Part shown: one piece after another, positions 33,972 through 42,933 of the stretch
Layout: each line of letters begins with the position of its first letter
Numbering within the stretch: the stretch's first letter is position 1
From: Kibdelosporangium aridum
Lineage (GTDB): Bacteria; Actinomycetota; Actinomycetes; Mycobacteriales; Pseudonocardiaceae
Length of the DNA stretch: 64,000 bases
Reading direction: 5' to 3'
Assembly: GCF_900176515.1 (NCBI RefSeq)
Contig: NZ_FWXV01000003.1
Location: 961,122-1,025,121 of the forward strand
Translations under genes and position numbers: made by a program
Notes under the pieces: generated by a model
The model's database searches: none
The model's input: the letters and a program-made list of their open reading frames with translations, nothing else
What the model was told of the DNA's origin: nothing

Positions 33972-35138
33972 GTGACAGCGACGGGAGAGCAGGTCTTCGA
34001 TTGGATCGACGCGCGTGCGGAAGATCGTCGCCGCGCCGGGCTGACCAGGCAACTTCGCCCGCGCGGGGCGGACAGCACACTGCTCGACCTCGCCGGGAAC
34101 GACTACCTCGGGCTCAGCAGGGACAAGCGGGTCGCCGGTGCGGCAGCAGCCGCCGCGCTGCGCTGGGGCGCCGGTTCGACTGGGTCGCGGTTGGTCACCG
34201 GGACGACTGAACTGCACACCGAACTCGAGCACGCGTTGGCCGCTTTCTGTGGCGCACAAGCGGCTTTGGTGTTCTCGTCCGGTTTCGCCGCGAACCTCGG
34301 CGCGATCACGGCACTGTCCGGAAAAGGTTCGGCAATCGTTACCGACGCCTACATCCACGCTTCGTTGATCGACGGATGTCGGCTCTCACGTGCGGACATC
34401 GCGGTGATGAGCCACGGTGACGCGAAGTCGATCAAGCACGCGCTGTCGACGCGCCGGACAGAGCACGCGTTGGTCGTCACCGATTCAGTGTTCTCAGTAG
34501 ACGGAGACCTCGCGCCACTGCCCGCGCTCGCCGAGGCGTGCCGCGAGCACAACGCGGGTCTGCTCATCGATGACGCGCACGGTTTCGGTGTGCTCGGCGA
34601 AGGTGGCCGCGGTGCGGTCGCGGAAGCCGGTTTGATCAAGGAACCGAACGTGATCACCACCATCACGTTGTCGAAATCCCTTGGCGCACAAGGCGGTGCG
34701 GTGGTGGGGCCGCGCCGGGTGATCCGCCATCTGCTGGAGACGGCGCGGACGTTCATCTTCGACACCGGCCTCGCCCCGGCCAGCGCGGCCGCCGCATTGG
34801 CCGCGCTGAACGCGCTGAAAGAAGAACCCGAACGGCCGACCCGCGTGCGCGACAACGCGATGACGCTGGCGATGCGCTTGCGGGAAGCCGGTTTCCGGGC
34901 GTCCTTGCCGGACGCAGCGGTGATCTCGGTCCAGGCGCCGTCCCCATCGGACGCACTCAGCTGGGCCGACGAGTGCCGCGCGGCCGGGGTGTGGGTCGGC
35001 TGCTTCCGCCCGCCGTCAGTGCCGGACAAGATTTCGCGGCTGCGGCTGACCGTCCGGGCCGATCTGACCGAATCAGACATCGACAAGGCCGTCGACGTGA
35101 TCGTCCGCTGCGCCCCGCCGGGCGCGGCTCAAAGGTGA
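33972..35138 (+). CDS. bioF: 8-amino-7-oxononanoate synthase (biotin synthesis)
   Basis: A 388-residue PLP enzyme of the alpha-oxoamine synthase family. LTRQLRPRGADSTLLDLAGNDYLGLS and GAGSTGSRLVTGTTELHTELE are diagnostic of BioF, LLIDDAHGFGVLGEGGRG holds the PLP-ring contacts and TLSKSLGAQGGAVVG the Schiff-base Lys. The GTG start gives a normal N-terminus. No bioA, bioD or bioB is in the window, so it may be a stand-alone paralogue. The 3' end overlaps the TPR gene by 10 bp. Confidence 0.93.
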   Translation: MTATGEQVFDWIDARAEDRRRAGLTRQLRPRGADSTLLDLAGNDYLGLSRDKRVAGAAAAAALRWGAGSTGSRLVTGTTELHTELEHALAAFCGAQAALVFSSGFAANLGAITALSGKGSAIVTDAYIHASLIDGCRLSRADIAVMSHGDAKSIKHALSTRRTEHALVVTDSVFSVDGDLAPLPALAEACREHNAGLLIDDAHGFGVLGEGGRGAVAEAGLIKEPNVITTITLSKSLGAQGGAVVGPRRVIRHLLETARTFIFDTGLAPASAAAALAALNALKEEPERPTRVRDNAMTLAMRLREAGFRASLPDAAVISVQAPSPSDALSWADECRAAGVWVGCFRPPSVPDKISRLRLTVRADLTESDIDKAVDVIVRCAPPGAAQR

Positions 35139-35503
35139 GTGGCGTAGTACGCCAACGACCGGTTGTACCTGGGCAGGTGCTTGGCCAACGCGGCCAGCGC
35201 CAGCCCGGCGGCCTCGCGTGCATGCCCAGTGTCCACAAGGGCCAGCGCCAGGAACGCGTCCAGCGCGTCATCCAGTTCGTCTGATTCCTGGCGCTCACGC
35301 TCGGCGGTCAGCAGCGCCACGCTCTGTTCAGGATGACCGAGGTTGCGCAGCGTGCTGGCCAACTGGATCAAGGCGCGGCGCCTTCGGTAGCCGCTCAAGC
35401 CGGACTCGAGCGCCTTGCGATAGAGCGGCTCGGCCAGCTCGGGCCGTCCGGTCGAGTCGTTCGCGCTCGCCAGCTCGAACAGACCGACCGGATCGGACGT
35501 CAC
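35129..35503 (-). CDS. TPR-like helical-repeat protein
   Basis: A 124-residue alpha-helical protein with tetratricopeptide-like units (ELAEPLYRKALESGLSGYRRR, ALIQLASTLRNLGHPEQSVALL, and ALDAFLALALVDTGHAREAAGLAL). Its GTG start shares GTGA with the stop of the upstream protease gene, so it is translationally coupled to it. Family relatives are short soluble TPR proteins of actinobacteria, sometimes annotated as tetratricopeptide repeat protein. It could be a chaperone or scaffold; nothing specific is visible. Confidence 0.8.
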   Translation of the reverse strand: MTSDPVGLFELASANDSTGRPELAEPLYRKALESGLSGYRRRRALIQLASTLRNLGHPEQSVALLTAERERQESDELDDALDAFLALALVDTGHAREAAGLALAALAKHLPRYNRSLAYYATHL

Positions 35504-36288
35504 GGCAGCGGCGTCTTGATCTGCTGCATGAGCTCCGTGTAGTACGCCATCACGCGGGTGTAGACACCTGGCTTGTTCGGCAGCCCGCAGCCCTCGCCCC
35601 ACGAGGAGATCCCGAGCAACCTGCCGTGCGCGACCATCGGGCCGCCCGAATCGCCCTGGCAGCCGTCTATCCCTCCTTGGGGGTAACCCGCACACACCAT
35701 CCAGTTCGAGTTGTACTTCGTGAACGAGTCCGAACAGCTCGAATCGGACACGATCGGCACGTCCGCCTTGAGCAGGTACTGCGAGGTCTGGCCGCCCGAC
35801 GCGGTCCGGCCCCAGCCCAGGATCGTGGCCATCGTGTCCTGCTCGTAGGCGGAGTGGTCGTTGGACGTGGCTATCGGCAACGGCGAGTACCGGGTGATCG
35901 GCTTGGCCAGGGTCAGCACCGCGACGTCGTGCCCGGCCAGCGCGTCGGTGTACTTCGGGTGCGTCCAGACGCCCTTCACCGGGACTTCGACGCCCTCGGT
36001 CTTGCTCTTCTTGTCGTCCCGCCCGGCGACGACGGAGATCTCGCCGGCCGTCTGGCCTTTCACGCAGTGCGCGGCCGTGACGACCTTGATCGACGAGGCC
36101 AGCGTGCCACCGCAGAACTGGAAGCCGTCCGTGCTCGCCAGGTACACGACGAACGGGTAGTCATCGGTGCTCGCCTTTGTGCCGCCGACGATCCGGACGT
36201 CGGCCGACGCGGGCACCGCGGCCGCGATCATGCCGGCGAGGAGGCACACCACCGCCAGCAGACGGCCGATCCTGGGTTTGTCCCTCAT
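35500..36288 (-). CDS. Secreted trypsin-like serine protease (S1 family)
   Basis: A 262-residue precursor with signal peptide (LLAVVCLLAGMIAAAVPASA) and short propeptide before VRIVGG, the activation site. Catalytic residues are H74 (TAAHC), D121 (GHDVAVL) and S214 (GDSGGP). D208 in GGIDGC at the base of the S1 pocket predicts trypsin-like Arg/Lys specificity. Six Cys allow three disulfides. It resembles Streptomyces trypsin. It is the first gene of a two-gene operon with the TPR gene. Confidence 0.92.
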   Translation of the reverse strand: MRDKPRIGRLLAVVCLLAGMIAAAVPASADVRIVGGTKASTDDYPFVVYLASTDGFQFCGGTLASSIKVVTAAHCVKGQTAGEISVVAGRDDKKSKTEGVEVPVKGVWTHPKYTDALAGHDVAVLTLAKPITRYSPLPIATSNDHSAYEQDTMATILGWGRTASGGQTSQYLLKADVPIVSDSSCSDSFTKYNSNWMVCAGYPQGGIDGCQGDSGGPMVAHGRLLGISSWGEGCGLPNKPGVYTRVMAYYTELMQQIKTPLP

Positions 36289-36394
36289 GGCGTGCTCCCT
36301 CCGACTCCCCTGTGGACCATGCCCACGTTAGGTGAGAAGAGATCAACGCGCTGTCACTGAATCGGGTGGAGTTGACTCGTGATTAGCTAGTCGT

Positions 36395-37234
36395 GTGCGG
36401 AGGATGTTGGTGATCTTGCTGTTCGTGGCGGGATGCAGTGTGCAACCTGCTGCGCAGCCGTCGCCCACACTGCCGGTCACCTCGCAATCACCAGACACGA
36501 CAACGGAAACGGCAACGAGTGGCCCGCCGACCGCGAAGCCCGTGTGGGAAGTGGGCAAGAACCCGTTGCCCAAGGGGCCGGGTGGCTTCGGTGAGATCCG
36601 GCCGACACCGCCCGAACTGGTGAATCGGGCATTGCCGACAAAGGACATCCTGCCGCCGCCCGCTGACGGCGAGTACACATCGACGATCACGCCGATCCCG
36701 CCCGATGTGCTGGCGCGCAGCACCTGGCAGGCCGGATGCCCGGTGAGCAAGGACGAACTGCGCTACCTGACGATGTCGTTCTGGGGCTTCGACGGCCGTC
36801 CGCACACCGGCGAGATGATCGTGCACAAGAAGGTCGCCCAGCAGATCACGGGCGTGTTCGCGAAGCTCTACGAAGCCAAGTTCCCGCTTGAGGAAATGCG
36901 CGTGTCGACGCCTGCGGAGCTGACCGCGCCGCCAACCGGGGACGGCAACAACACGACCGCGTTCGTGTGCAGGCCCGCACGCGGCCAGACGAACTGGTCA
37001 GCGCACGCGTACGGCTTGGCCGTCGACATCAACCCGTTCTGCAACCCGTACAGCAAAGGCGAGCTCGTGTTGCCCGAGCTCGCCTCTGCCTATGTGGACC
37101 GTGGGAGAGTCCGGCCCGGCATGATCCGGGCAGGTGACGTGGCCGAGCGTGCGTTCGCCGCGATCGGCTGGACCTGGGGCGGCACGTGGCGCACGCCCAA
37201 GGACCTGATGCACTTCTCGGCCACTGGCTCCTAG
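36395..37234 (+). CDS. Lipoprotein M15-like D-Ala-D-Ala carboxypeptidase
   Basis: A 279-residue lipoprotein: N-terminal MRRMLVILLFVAGCS with Cys14 as lipidation site, a Pro/Thr-rich linker, then an M15/VanY-like domain. HAYGLAVDINPFCNPY supplies the Zn-binding His and Asp and the C-terminal KDLMHF supplies the last His. This signature belongs to peptidoglycan LD- or DD-carboxypeptidases of the M15 clan. It overlaps the convergent M48 gene by 4 bp. The likely role is peptidoglycan trimming outside the membrane. Confidence 0.85.
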   Translation: MRRMLVILLFVAGCSVQPAAQPSPTLPVTSQSPDTTTETATSGPPTAKPVWEVGKNPLPKGPGGFGEIRPTPPELVNRALPTKDILPPPADGEYTSTITPIPPDVLARSTWQAGCPVSKDELRYLTMSFWGFDGRPHTGEMIVHKKVAQQITGVFAKLYEAKFPLEEMRVSTPAELTAPPTGDGNNTTAFVCRPARGQTNWSAHAYGLAVDINPFCNPYSKGELVLPELASAYVDRGRVRPGMIRAGDVAERAFAAIGWTWGGTWRTPKDLMHFSATGS

Positions 37235-38310
37235 CTCTTGTCCCCGCTGTTGCCGCCGCCGTTGTTGGCGTTCTCGTCGTCATCGGACGGACGGCGGCCA
37301 CGGAACCCGCTGAAGACCTTGTCCGCGACACCGGACAGCGCGCCGCCCACGTCGCTGAAGACCTTCACCAGCGGGTCGGTGGAGTTGTTCCACGCGTCCT
37401 TGTAGGACTTGGCAGCACCCTGGATGTCCTCGTTCAGCGGATTGCCGTCGTCCTGCGCGTCGCGGCGCTTGTAGTCGCCGGTGAGGATGGTGCGGTACTC
37501 CTCGGACGCGGCCCAACGCTGCAACTGCGAGGCACGCACGACCGCGAACGGGTGCGTCTGCTGCTCGACCGCGAGCAGCTTGATGATGCTGTCGCGGATG
37601 TCCTCGACATCTTCGTACTCCTTGGCCTGCTCGAGGAAGGCCGGGATGTCGATCTGCGAGAGGTCCGTCGCGCCCGCGAGGTACATGTGCGCACGCAGCG
37701 AGGCCTGCGGGTCCTGGCCGACGAGCAGACCGGCGCGGTCACAGCTGAGTTCGGCCTTGCGCTGCCACTCGTAGAGCGCGGCGATGACCGCACGCAGCCC
37801 GATCACGCCGAGCGGCACCCAGGCCACCGACCGCTGCAGCTTGAGCAGCCGGTCGAGCAGGGTGAGCAGCACCGCGTGCCCGGACAGCACGTGGCCCATC
37901 TCGTGACCGATCACGAACCGCAGCGCCTCGGTGTCGAACAGCTCGACCAGGCCGGAGGACACCACGATGAACGGCTCGTCGATGCCCCTGGTCTGCGCGA
38001 TGACACGCGGGTCGCGGGCGACGTAGAGCTTGGGGACGGCAGGCAGATCGAGGATCTCCGCCGACTCGTTGCGGATCCGGTCGAGCACCGGGTACTGCGA
38101 AGGGCCGACACGGACGTGGGAAGCCACCGCCATCAGCCGCTCGGCGCGCTCGTTGAACAGCGCGTTCAGCGTCTTGAGCACGTCGGCGACGCCGGGTACA
38201 GCACGCAAAGTGGCCATCGCACCCTTGTCGGCCGGGTGCTCGTAGGCGCGCGGACTGATTCCGGGGAATCGGACGCGCGGTGACGACTGTTGGACGTCGG
38301 ATTCAGTCAC
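37231..38310 (-). CDS. M48 family metallopeptidase (HtpX/Ste24-like core)
   Basis: A 359-residue protein with the zincin signature HEMGH at residues 136-140 inside EALRFVIGHEMGHVLSG, a third ligand in KAELSCDRAG, and a hydrophobic helix pair around LLDRLLKLQRSVAWVPLGVIGLRAV. The C-terminus is Gly/Asp/Asn-rich (RRPSDDDENANNGGGNSGDK). The GTG start is chosen because GGGAGAGGG precedes it. This group of cytoplasmic-facing M48 peptidases is of unknown substrate in actinobacteria. Confidence 0.88.
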   Translation of the reverse strand: MTESDVQQSSPRVRFPGISPRAYEHPADKGAMATLRAVPGVADVLKTLNALFNERAERLMAVASHVRVGPSQYPVLDRIRNESAEILDLPAVPKLYVARDPRVIAQTRGIDEPFIVVSSGLVELFDTEALRFVIGHEMGHVLSGHAVLLTLLDRLLKLQRSVAWVPLGVIGLRAVIAALYEWQRKAELSCDRAGLLVGQDPQASLRAHMYLAGATDLSQIDIPAFLEQAKEYEDVEDIRDSIIKLLAVEQQTHPFAVVRASQLQRWAASEEYRTILTGDYKRRDAQDDGNPLNEDIQGAAKSYKDAWNNSTDPLVKVFSDVGGALSGVADKVFSGFRGRRPSDDDENANNGGGNSGDKS

Positions 38311-38450
38311 GGTGGTAAACCCTCTCCCTGTGGTTAACGCCAACGTACGCGGAAACGGACATCAAGAGGGCCGACTGGACCGCATACCCGGCAAAGACCA
38401 GGGTTGTCCCTGACCCTAGAAATCAGTGAGACCACTACCGGAGGTAGATC

Positions 38451-38978
38451 ATGAGCCTGGAGCGTCCCGTCACGCCCGACCCCTACGACCTGCTGCCCAC
38501 GGTCCGGTCGTTCACGGTGACGTCGAGCGACGTGACCGGCGGCGAGCAGCTACCGGGTGCGCAGGTGTTCGAGGACGGCAACACCTCACCGCAACTGAGC
38601 TGGTCCGGGTTCCCCTCGGACACCAAGAGCTTCGTGGTGACCTGCTTCGACCCGGACGCGCCGACCCCGTCGGGCTTCTGGCACTGGCTGGCCATCGACA
38701 TCCCCGCCTCGGTGACCTCGTTGGACACCGGTGCCGGGGAGAGCGACGCCACGTTGCCGCAGGGCGCGTTCCACACGCGCAACGACTTCGGCAACCACAA
38801 GTTCGACGGCGCGGCACCTCCTGCCGGCGACCAGGTGCACCGCTACTACTTCGTGGTGCACGCGGTGGATCAGGAGAAGCTCGGCGTGGACGAGAACGCG
38901 TCGGCCGCCTACGTGAGCTTCAACCTCGCCTTCCACACGCTGGCCAGGGCGATCATCGTGCCGACGTATCAGCACTGA
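38451..38978 (+). CDS. YbhB/YbcL family PEBP-like protein
   Basis: A 175-residue phosphatidylethanolamine-binding-like protein. DGNTSPQLSWSGFPSDTKSFV, CFDPDAPTPSGFWHWLAIDIP and the HRYYFVVHAVD stretch match the family signature. Bacterial members are cytosolic or periplasmic with unclear function; no signal peptide is present. GGAGG lies shortly before the ATG. Confidence 0.93.
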   Translation: MSLERPVTPDPYDLLPTVRSFTVTSSDVTGGEQLPGAQVFEDGNTSPQLSWSGFPSDTKSFVVTCFDPDAPTPSGFWHWLAIDIPASVTSLDTGAGESDATLPQGAFHTRNDFGNHKFDGAAPPAGDQVHRYYFVVHAVDQEKLGVDENASAAYVSFNLAFHTLARAIIVPTYQH

Positions 38979-39014
38979 CGGAACAAACCCGGAGCCGGTG
39001 CGGTTAACTGGGTC

Positions 39015-40406
39015 GTGCGGACCTTCGACCTGGTGATAATCGGTACCGGCTCCGGCAACTCCATCCTTGACCCGAGGTTCAAGGACTGGAACGTCGCCGT
39101 CGTGGAAAAGGGGACATTCGGCGGCACGTGCCTGAACGTCGGCTGCATCCCGACGAAGATGTTCGTGCACACCGCCGACCTGGCGGCCACTCCCGGCGCG
39201 AGCGCCCGGCTTGGCGTCGACTCGACGCTGGACGGCGTGCGGTGGGACGACATCCGGGACCGGATCTTCGGCCGGATCGACCCGATCGCCGCGGGCGGCC
39301 GTGAGTACCGCAAGAACCACGCGGACAACTCGAACGTCACGGTGTTCGAAGGCACCGGCCGGTTCACCGAGCCCAAGGTCCTCGAGGTCACGCTGACCGA
39401 CGGCACCAAGCAGACCATCACCGCGCCCAAGTTCGTGCTGGCCGCGGGCGGCCGGGTGACGGCACCGGATGTGCCCGGTCTAGCCGAGGTCGGCTACGAG
39501 ACCAGCGACACGATCATGCGGCTGGCGAAGCTGCCGAAGAAGCTGACCATCCTCGGCAGCGGCTTCGTCGCAGCCGAGTTCGCGCACGTGTTCTCTTCCT
39601 ACGGCGTCGACGTCACGGTCGTCGCGCGCTCAGGCGCGTTGCTGCGCAGCGAGGACGACGACATCTCCGGGCGGTTCACGGCGTTGGCCCAGGAGAAGTG
39701 GGACGTCCGGCTGGATCGCAAAACCGTGCGGGCCGAACGCGACGGCGACGTGATCAGGCTGCACCTGGAAGGCCCGTCGGGCGCCGAGACCGTGGAGTCC
39801 GACGTGCTCCTGGTGGCGGTCGGGCGGACGCCCAACTCGGACATCCTCGACGTCGTCGCCGGTGGTGTCGCCGTCGCCCCGACAGGGCACGTCGTGGTCG
39901 ACGAGTACCAACGGACCACAGTGGACGGTGTGTACGCGGTCGGCGACATCAGCTCGCCGTACGAGTTGAAGCACGTCGCGAACCACGAGGCACGCATCGT
40001 GCAGCACAACCTGTTGCACCCGGAGGACCTGCGGAAAGCGGACCACAGGTTCGTGCCGCACGCGGTGTTCACGTCGCCGCAGATCGCATCGGTCGGCTTG
40101 ACCGAACGGGAAGCCAAGGCGAGCAGCCAGCGCTATGTCGTGGCTGAGCAGGCGTACGCGGACATCGCCTACGGGTGGGCGATGGAGGACACGTCCGGTT
40201 TCGTGAAATTGCTGGCTGACCCGGCCAGCGGGCAGCTGATCGGCGCGCACATCATGGGCCCGCAGGCCGCGAGCGTGATCCAGCCGCTGATCCAGGCGAT
40301 GAGTTTCGGGCTGCGCGCGGACGACATGGCCCGTGGGCAGTACTGGATCCACCCCGGCATGCCTGAGGTCGTGGAGAACGCGCTGCTCAAACTCGTTTTG
40401 GACTAA
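39015..40406 (+). CDS. mtr: Mycothione reductase
   Basis: A 463-residue FAD/NADPH disulfide reductase that keeps mycothiol reduced. The N-terminal FAD motif is VIIGTGSGNS, redox Cys pair C39/C44 in GGTCLNVGCIPTK, NADPH motif LTILGSGFVAAEFAHVF, second FAD site YAVGDISSPYELKHVANHEA, and the C-terminal catalytic His in WIHPGMPEVVENALL. Variants such as the GSGNSILDPRF loop are characteristic of Mtr rather than lipoamide or glutathione reductase. It confirms that the host uses mycothiol. Confidence 0.94.
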   Translation: MRTFDLVIIGTGSGNSILDPRFKDWNVAVVEKGTFGGTCLNVGCIPTKMFVHTADLAATPGASARLGVDSTLDGVRWDDIRDRIFGRIDPIAAGGREYRKNHADNSNVTVFEGTGRFTEPKVLEVTLTDGTKQTITAPKFVLAAGGRVTAPDVPGLAEVGYETSDTIMRLAKLPKKLTILGSGFVAAEFAHVFSSYGVDVTVVARSGALLRSEDDDISGRFTALAQEKWDVRLDRKTVRAERDGDVIRLHLEGPSGAETVESDVLLVAVGRTPNSDILDVVAGGVAVAPTGHVVVDEYQRTTVDGVYAVGDISSPYELKHVANHEARIVQHNLLHPEDLRKADHRFVPHAVFTSPQIASVGLTEREAKASSQRYVVAEQAYADIAYGWAMEDTSGFVKLLADPASGQLIGAHIMGPQAASVIQPLIQAMSFGLRADDMARGQYWIHPGMPEVVENALLKLVLD

Positions 40407-40480
40407 TTGGCTCAACCTTTCGGCACACCCGGGCGTGTAGAGGTCGACAAAGTCGATCAACCCCGGGGAGTGCCGTAACC

Positions 40481-42334
40481 GTGTGGGGCTGGATTCGCAA
40501 GACGTTGTACGTCTTGGTGTTCCTGTCGATAGCCGCACCACTGATCGCGTTCCGCTACAGCTACACGTTATGGGAGATACCGGATCCAGCGCAGATCGCC
40601 GCTGGTCAGAACCAGACCATCACGTTGTACTACTCGGATGGCAAGACCGAGTTGGCGAGGATCTCGCCGAAGAGCGGGGACCGTTCGTCGATCCGGTTTC
40701 AGGACATCCCCTTACACGTGCAGCAGGCGGTGCTCGCGGCCGAGGACAACACGTTCTGGGAGAACTCGGGTTTTGACATCACCGGGATCGCCCGTGCGGT
40801 CTGGAACAACGTGACCGGTGACTCCGGTGGCGGGTCGACGATCACTCAGCAGTACATCAAGAAGGCGACCGGCAACGAGGAGCTCTCGTTCGGCCGCAAG
40901 TGGAAAGAACTGGTCCTCGCCAAGAAGATGGCGGACACCTACTCCAAGAAGGACCTGTTCACCGCCTATCTCAACACTGTCTACTTCGGACGTGGCGCGA
41001 ACGGGATCCAGGCGGCGGCGCAGGCGTACTTCGGCAAGAACGTCCAGCAGCTGGACGTGTCCGAGGCGGCGCTGCTCGCCGGGGTGATCCAGCGGCCGAC
41101 GTACTGGGATCCCGACGTGGACAGGGAAAACGCCGAACGCCGGTGGAACTTCGTGCTCGGCCAGATGAGCAGCCAGGGCTGGCTGGCCAACCGCGAGACG
41201 CTGAAATTCCCGGCCACCCTGCCGAGGGACGCTTCGCCGAGCTCAGCGCGGCTGCAGATCGAGAACCAGGTGCTCGCCGAGCTCGAAGATGTGGCGGATC
41301 TGCCAAGGGACGCGCTGCACCAGCGGGGATACCGGGTGATCACCACCATCGACCGGAACGCACAGACGAGCCTCGAGCAGTCCGTTTCGACAGTTATGGC
41401 TGGTCAACCGGATTACCTGCGCGCGGCGGCCGTTTCACTCGACCCTAAATCCGGTGGCGTGCTGGCGTACCACGGCGGCGGCAACGGAGTCGGCTTGGAC
41501 TACGCCCAATCGCCGCAGGACGCCGGTACGACGTTCGGCACTTTCGTGGCGGTTGCCGCACTGCGTCAGGGTTTCCGGCTCGATCACCCGTTGGACGGCA
41601 GCTCGCCGCGGATGGTCGACGGCATCCCGTTCCAGAATCCGCAGGGTGTCCGGTGTTCACCGTGCAGCCTGCGCAGCTCTCTCGGCATGCAGGCGAACAC
41701 CGCTTCGGCCGAGTTGACCTCCCAGGTCGGCGTCGGCGCGGTGGCCGAGGCGGCGTTCCAGCTCGGGATTTCCCGTGAGCTGCGCGGAAAGCCCGCGTTC
41801 GGCAAGGATCCGGACACTCGTATCGCTGTCGGTGGCGGGAGCACAAGCGTTCGCCCCATCGACATGGCTCGTGCGTACGCCACCCTCGCAGCCGACGGCG
41901 TGCGGACAACACCGCACTTCATCAGCCGAGTCGAGGACATCGACGGCAACATCCGTTACAACGCCACGCCTTTGCTGACACAGGCCATTCCGCCCAAGAT
42001 CGCCGACGCGGTCACGTTCAGCCTGACGCGAACGCAGGGGGCTTTCACCCGGCCAGGGACTCGCTCGTACGGCGACGACGGCGCGAACGCCAAGGCCTGG
42101 ATGGTCGGTTACACCAGGGACATCGTGACCGTGGTGTGGATGGGTGCCGACAAGATCATTGCCATCAAGAACAAGGAGAACAAGGACATCACCGCGTTCG
42201 GCGAACCCACCACGATCTGGAGTGCGGTGATGGACGGCTACCGCGGTACGGAGAGTCCCAAGAAGCCCACGTTCGATCCCAAGAAGCCCTCGCCTGACCC
42301 GGCCGCCCGGCCGACGCCGCGTACCACCAGGTAG
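40481..42334 (+). CDS. Class A PBP-like peptidoglycan glycosyltransferase with degenerate transpeptidase domain
   Basis: A 617-residue bitopic protein: N-terminal membrane helix (LYVLVFLSIAAPLIAF), an intact GT51 domain with E88-D89 (LAAEDNTFWENSGFD), GGSTITQQYIKKA (117-129), FGRKWKELVLAKK and YLNTVYFGRGANGIQAAAQAYFGK, then a full-length transpeptidase-like domain. Where PonA1-type proteins have PGSSFK, this one has AGTTFG (residues 348-353; Ser and Lys lost), the SxN motif reads QAN (404-406), and the KTG strand is absent before YGDDG (530). It should therefore polymerise glycan but not crosslink. The C-terminus is Pro/Lys-rich. A 17-bp terminator follows. Confidence 0.88.
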   Translation: MWGWIRKTLYVLVFLSIAAPLIAFRYSYTLWEIPDPAQIAAGQNQTITLYYSDGKTELARISPKSGDRSSIRFQDIPLHVQQAVLAAEDNTFWENSGFDITGIARAVWNNVTGDSGGGSTITQQYIKKATGNEELSFGRKWKELVLAKKMADTYSKKDLFTAYLNTVYFGRGANGIQAAAQAYFGKNVQQLDVSEAALLAGVIQRPTYWDPDVDRENAERRWNFVLGQMSSQGWLANRETLKFPATLPRDASPSSARLQIENQVLAELEDVADLPRDALHQRGYRVITTIDRNAQTSLEQSVSTVMAGQPDYLRAAAVSLDPKSGGVLAYHGGGNGVGLDYAQSPQDAGTTFGTFVAVAALRQGFRLDHPLDGSSPRMVDGIPFQNPQGVRCSPCSLRSSLGMQANTASAELTSQVGVGAVAEAAFQLGISRELRGKPAFGKDPDTRIAVGGGSTSVRPIDMARAYATLAADGVRTTPHFISRVEDIDGNIRYNATPLLTQAIPPKIADAVTFSLTRTQGAFTRPGTRSYGDDGANAKAWMVGYTRDIVTVVWMGADKIIAIKNKENKDITAFGEPTTIWSAVMDGYRGTESPKKPTFDPKKPSPDPAARPTPRTTR

Positions 42335-42340
42335 CACGTC

Positions 42341-42380
42341 GTGAGTGTTTTGGCCGGCGCCAACCGGCCAAAACACTCAC
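42341..42380. terminator. 17-bp-stem terminator after the PBP gene
   Basis: A perfect 17-bp inverted repeat (GTGAGTGTTTTGGCCGG and its complement) with a 6-nt loop sits 6 bp after the PBP-like stop codon and just before the stop of the convergent chaplin-like gene. It can act in both directions. Confidence 0.92.
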
Positions 42381-42388
42381 GACAGGCC

Positions 42389-42673
42389 TCAGCGGCCGAG
42401 GGTGCTGTTGGTGATCAACTGCTGCAGCGGGTTACCGGTCGGGGCGTTGGTGCAGTTGCCCGTGTTGACCTTGGGCACGTCGGTGAGACCGCTGACGAAC
42501 ACACCGCTGCCGCACATCTGCATCGGCAGCACACTGACGTTGCTCACCAGCGGCGCGTCACCGTCGAAACCGCTGAGCACGTCCTCGTCCTGATCCGCGA
42601 ACGCGGTGGCAGCCGGGCCGAACATGGCCGCCATTACCGCACCGAGCACAATAAAACGCCTCTTCACAGGCAT
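42389..42673 (-). CDS. Small secreted chaplin-like protein
   Basis: A 94-residue precursor with a signal peptide (MPVKRRFIVLGAVMAAMFGPAATAFA) and a mature chain of about 68 residues. The mature part has VSNVSVLPMQMCGSGVFVSG and a second Cys 20 residues after the first (TGNCTNA). Chaplins have a similar hydrophobic stretch ending in a Cys, then Val/Asn-rich sequence to a second Cys. The match is partial, so chaplin-like is the limit of the claim. AAAGG precedes the ATG by 6 nt. It lies next to the tandem-repeat surface protein. Confidence 0.7.
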   Translation of the reverse strand: MPVKRRFIVLGAVMAAMFGPAATAFADQDEDVLSGFDGDAPLVSNVSVLPMQMCGSGVFVSGLTDVPKVNTGNCTNAPTGNPLQQLITNSTLGR

Positions 42674-42841
42674 GCGAAACCTTTCACAACGACATCAGAG
42701 GGCCGGATCGGGGAACGCACGATCCGCGACGCGGGAAAAACAGTACCGACGCAGCCGGGAAAGCCAAAACTTCCGCGCCATGTTCACTCGTCTGAGAAAA
42801 GTGCGCACACGCTTCGTGACAACTGTTCTGGGGAAATGCAA

Positions 42842-42874
42842 ACCCGACCCGGCGAGCATGTCGCCGGATCGGGT
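42842..42874 (-). terminator. Hairpin downstream of the repeat-protein gene
   Basis: A 14-bp stem with one mismatch (ACCCGACCCGGCGA / TCGCCGGATCGGGT) and a 5-nt loop lies about 60 bp beyond the repeat-protein stop. On the minus strand it is followed by a T-rich run. Confidence 0.75.
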
Positions 42875-42933
42875 AGCGCGAGCGGAACCGGCACCCCGGT
42901 CCCGGCCGCCTCCGCGCCCTCTGGTACGCGTTA

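Noticed and set aside
42674..42933. Possible small gene between the chaplin-like and repeat-protein genes
   Set aside because: Only a terminator hairpin and leader sequence are visible.
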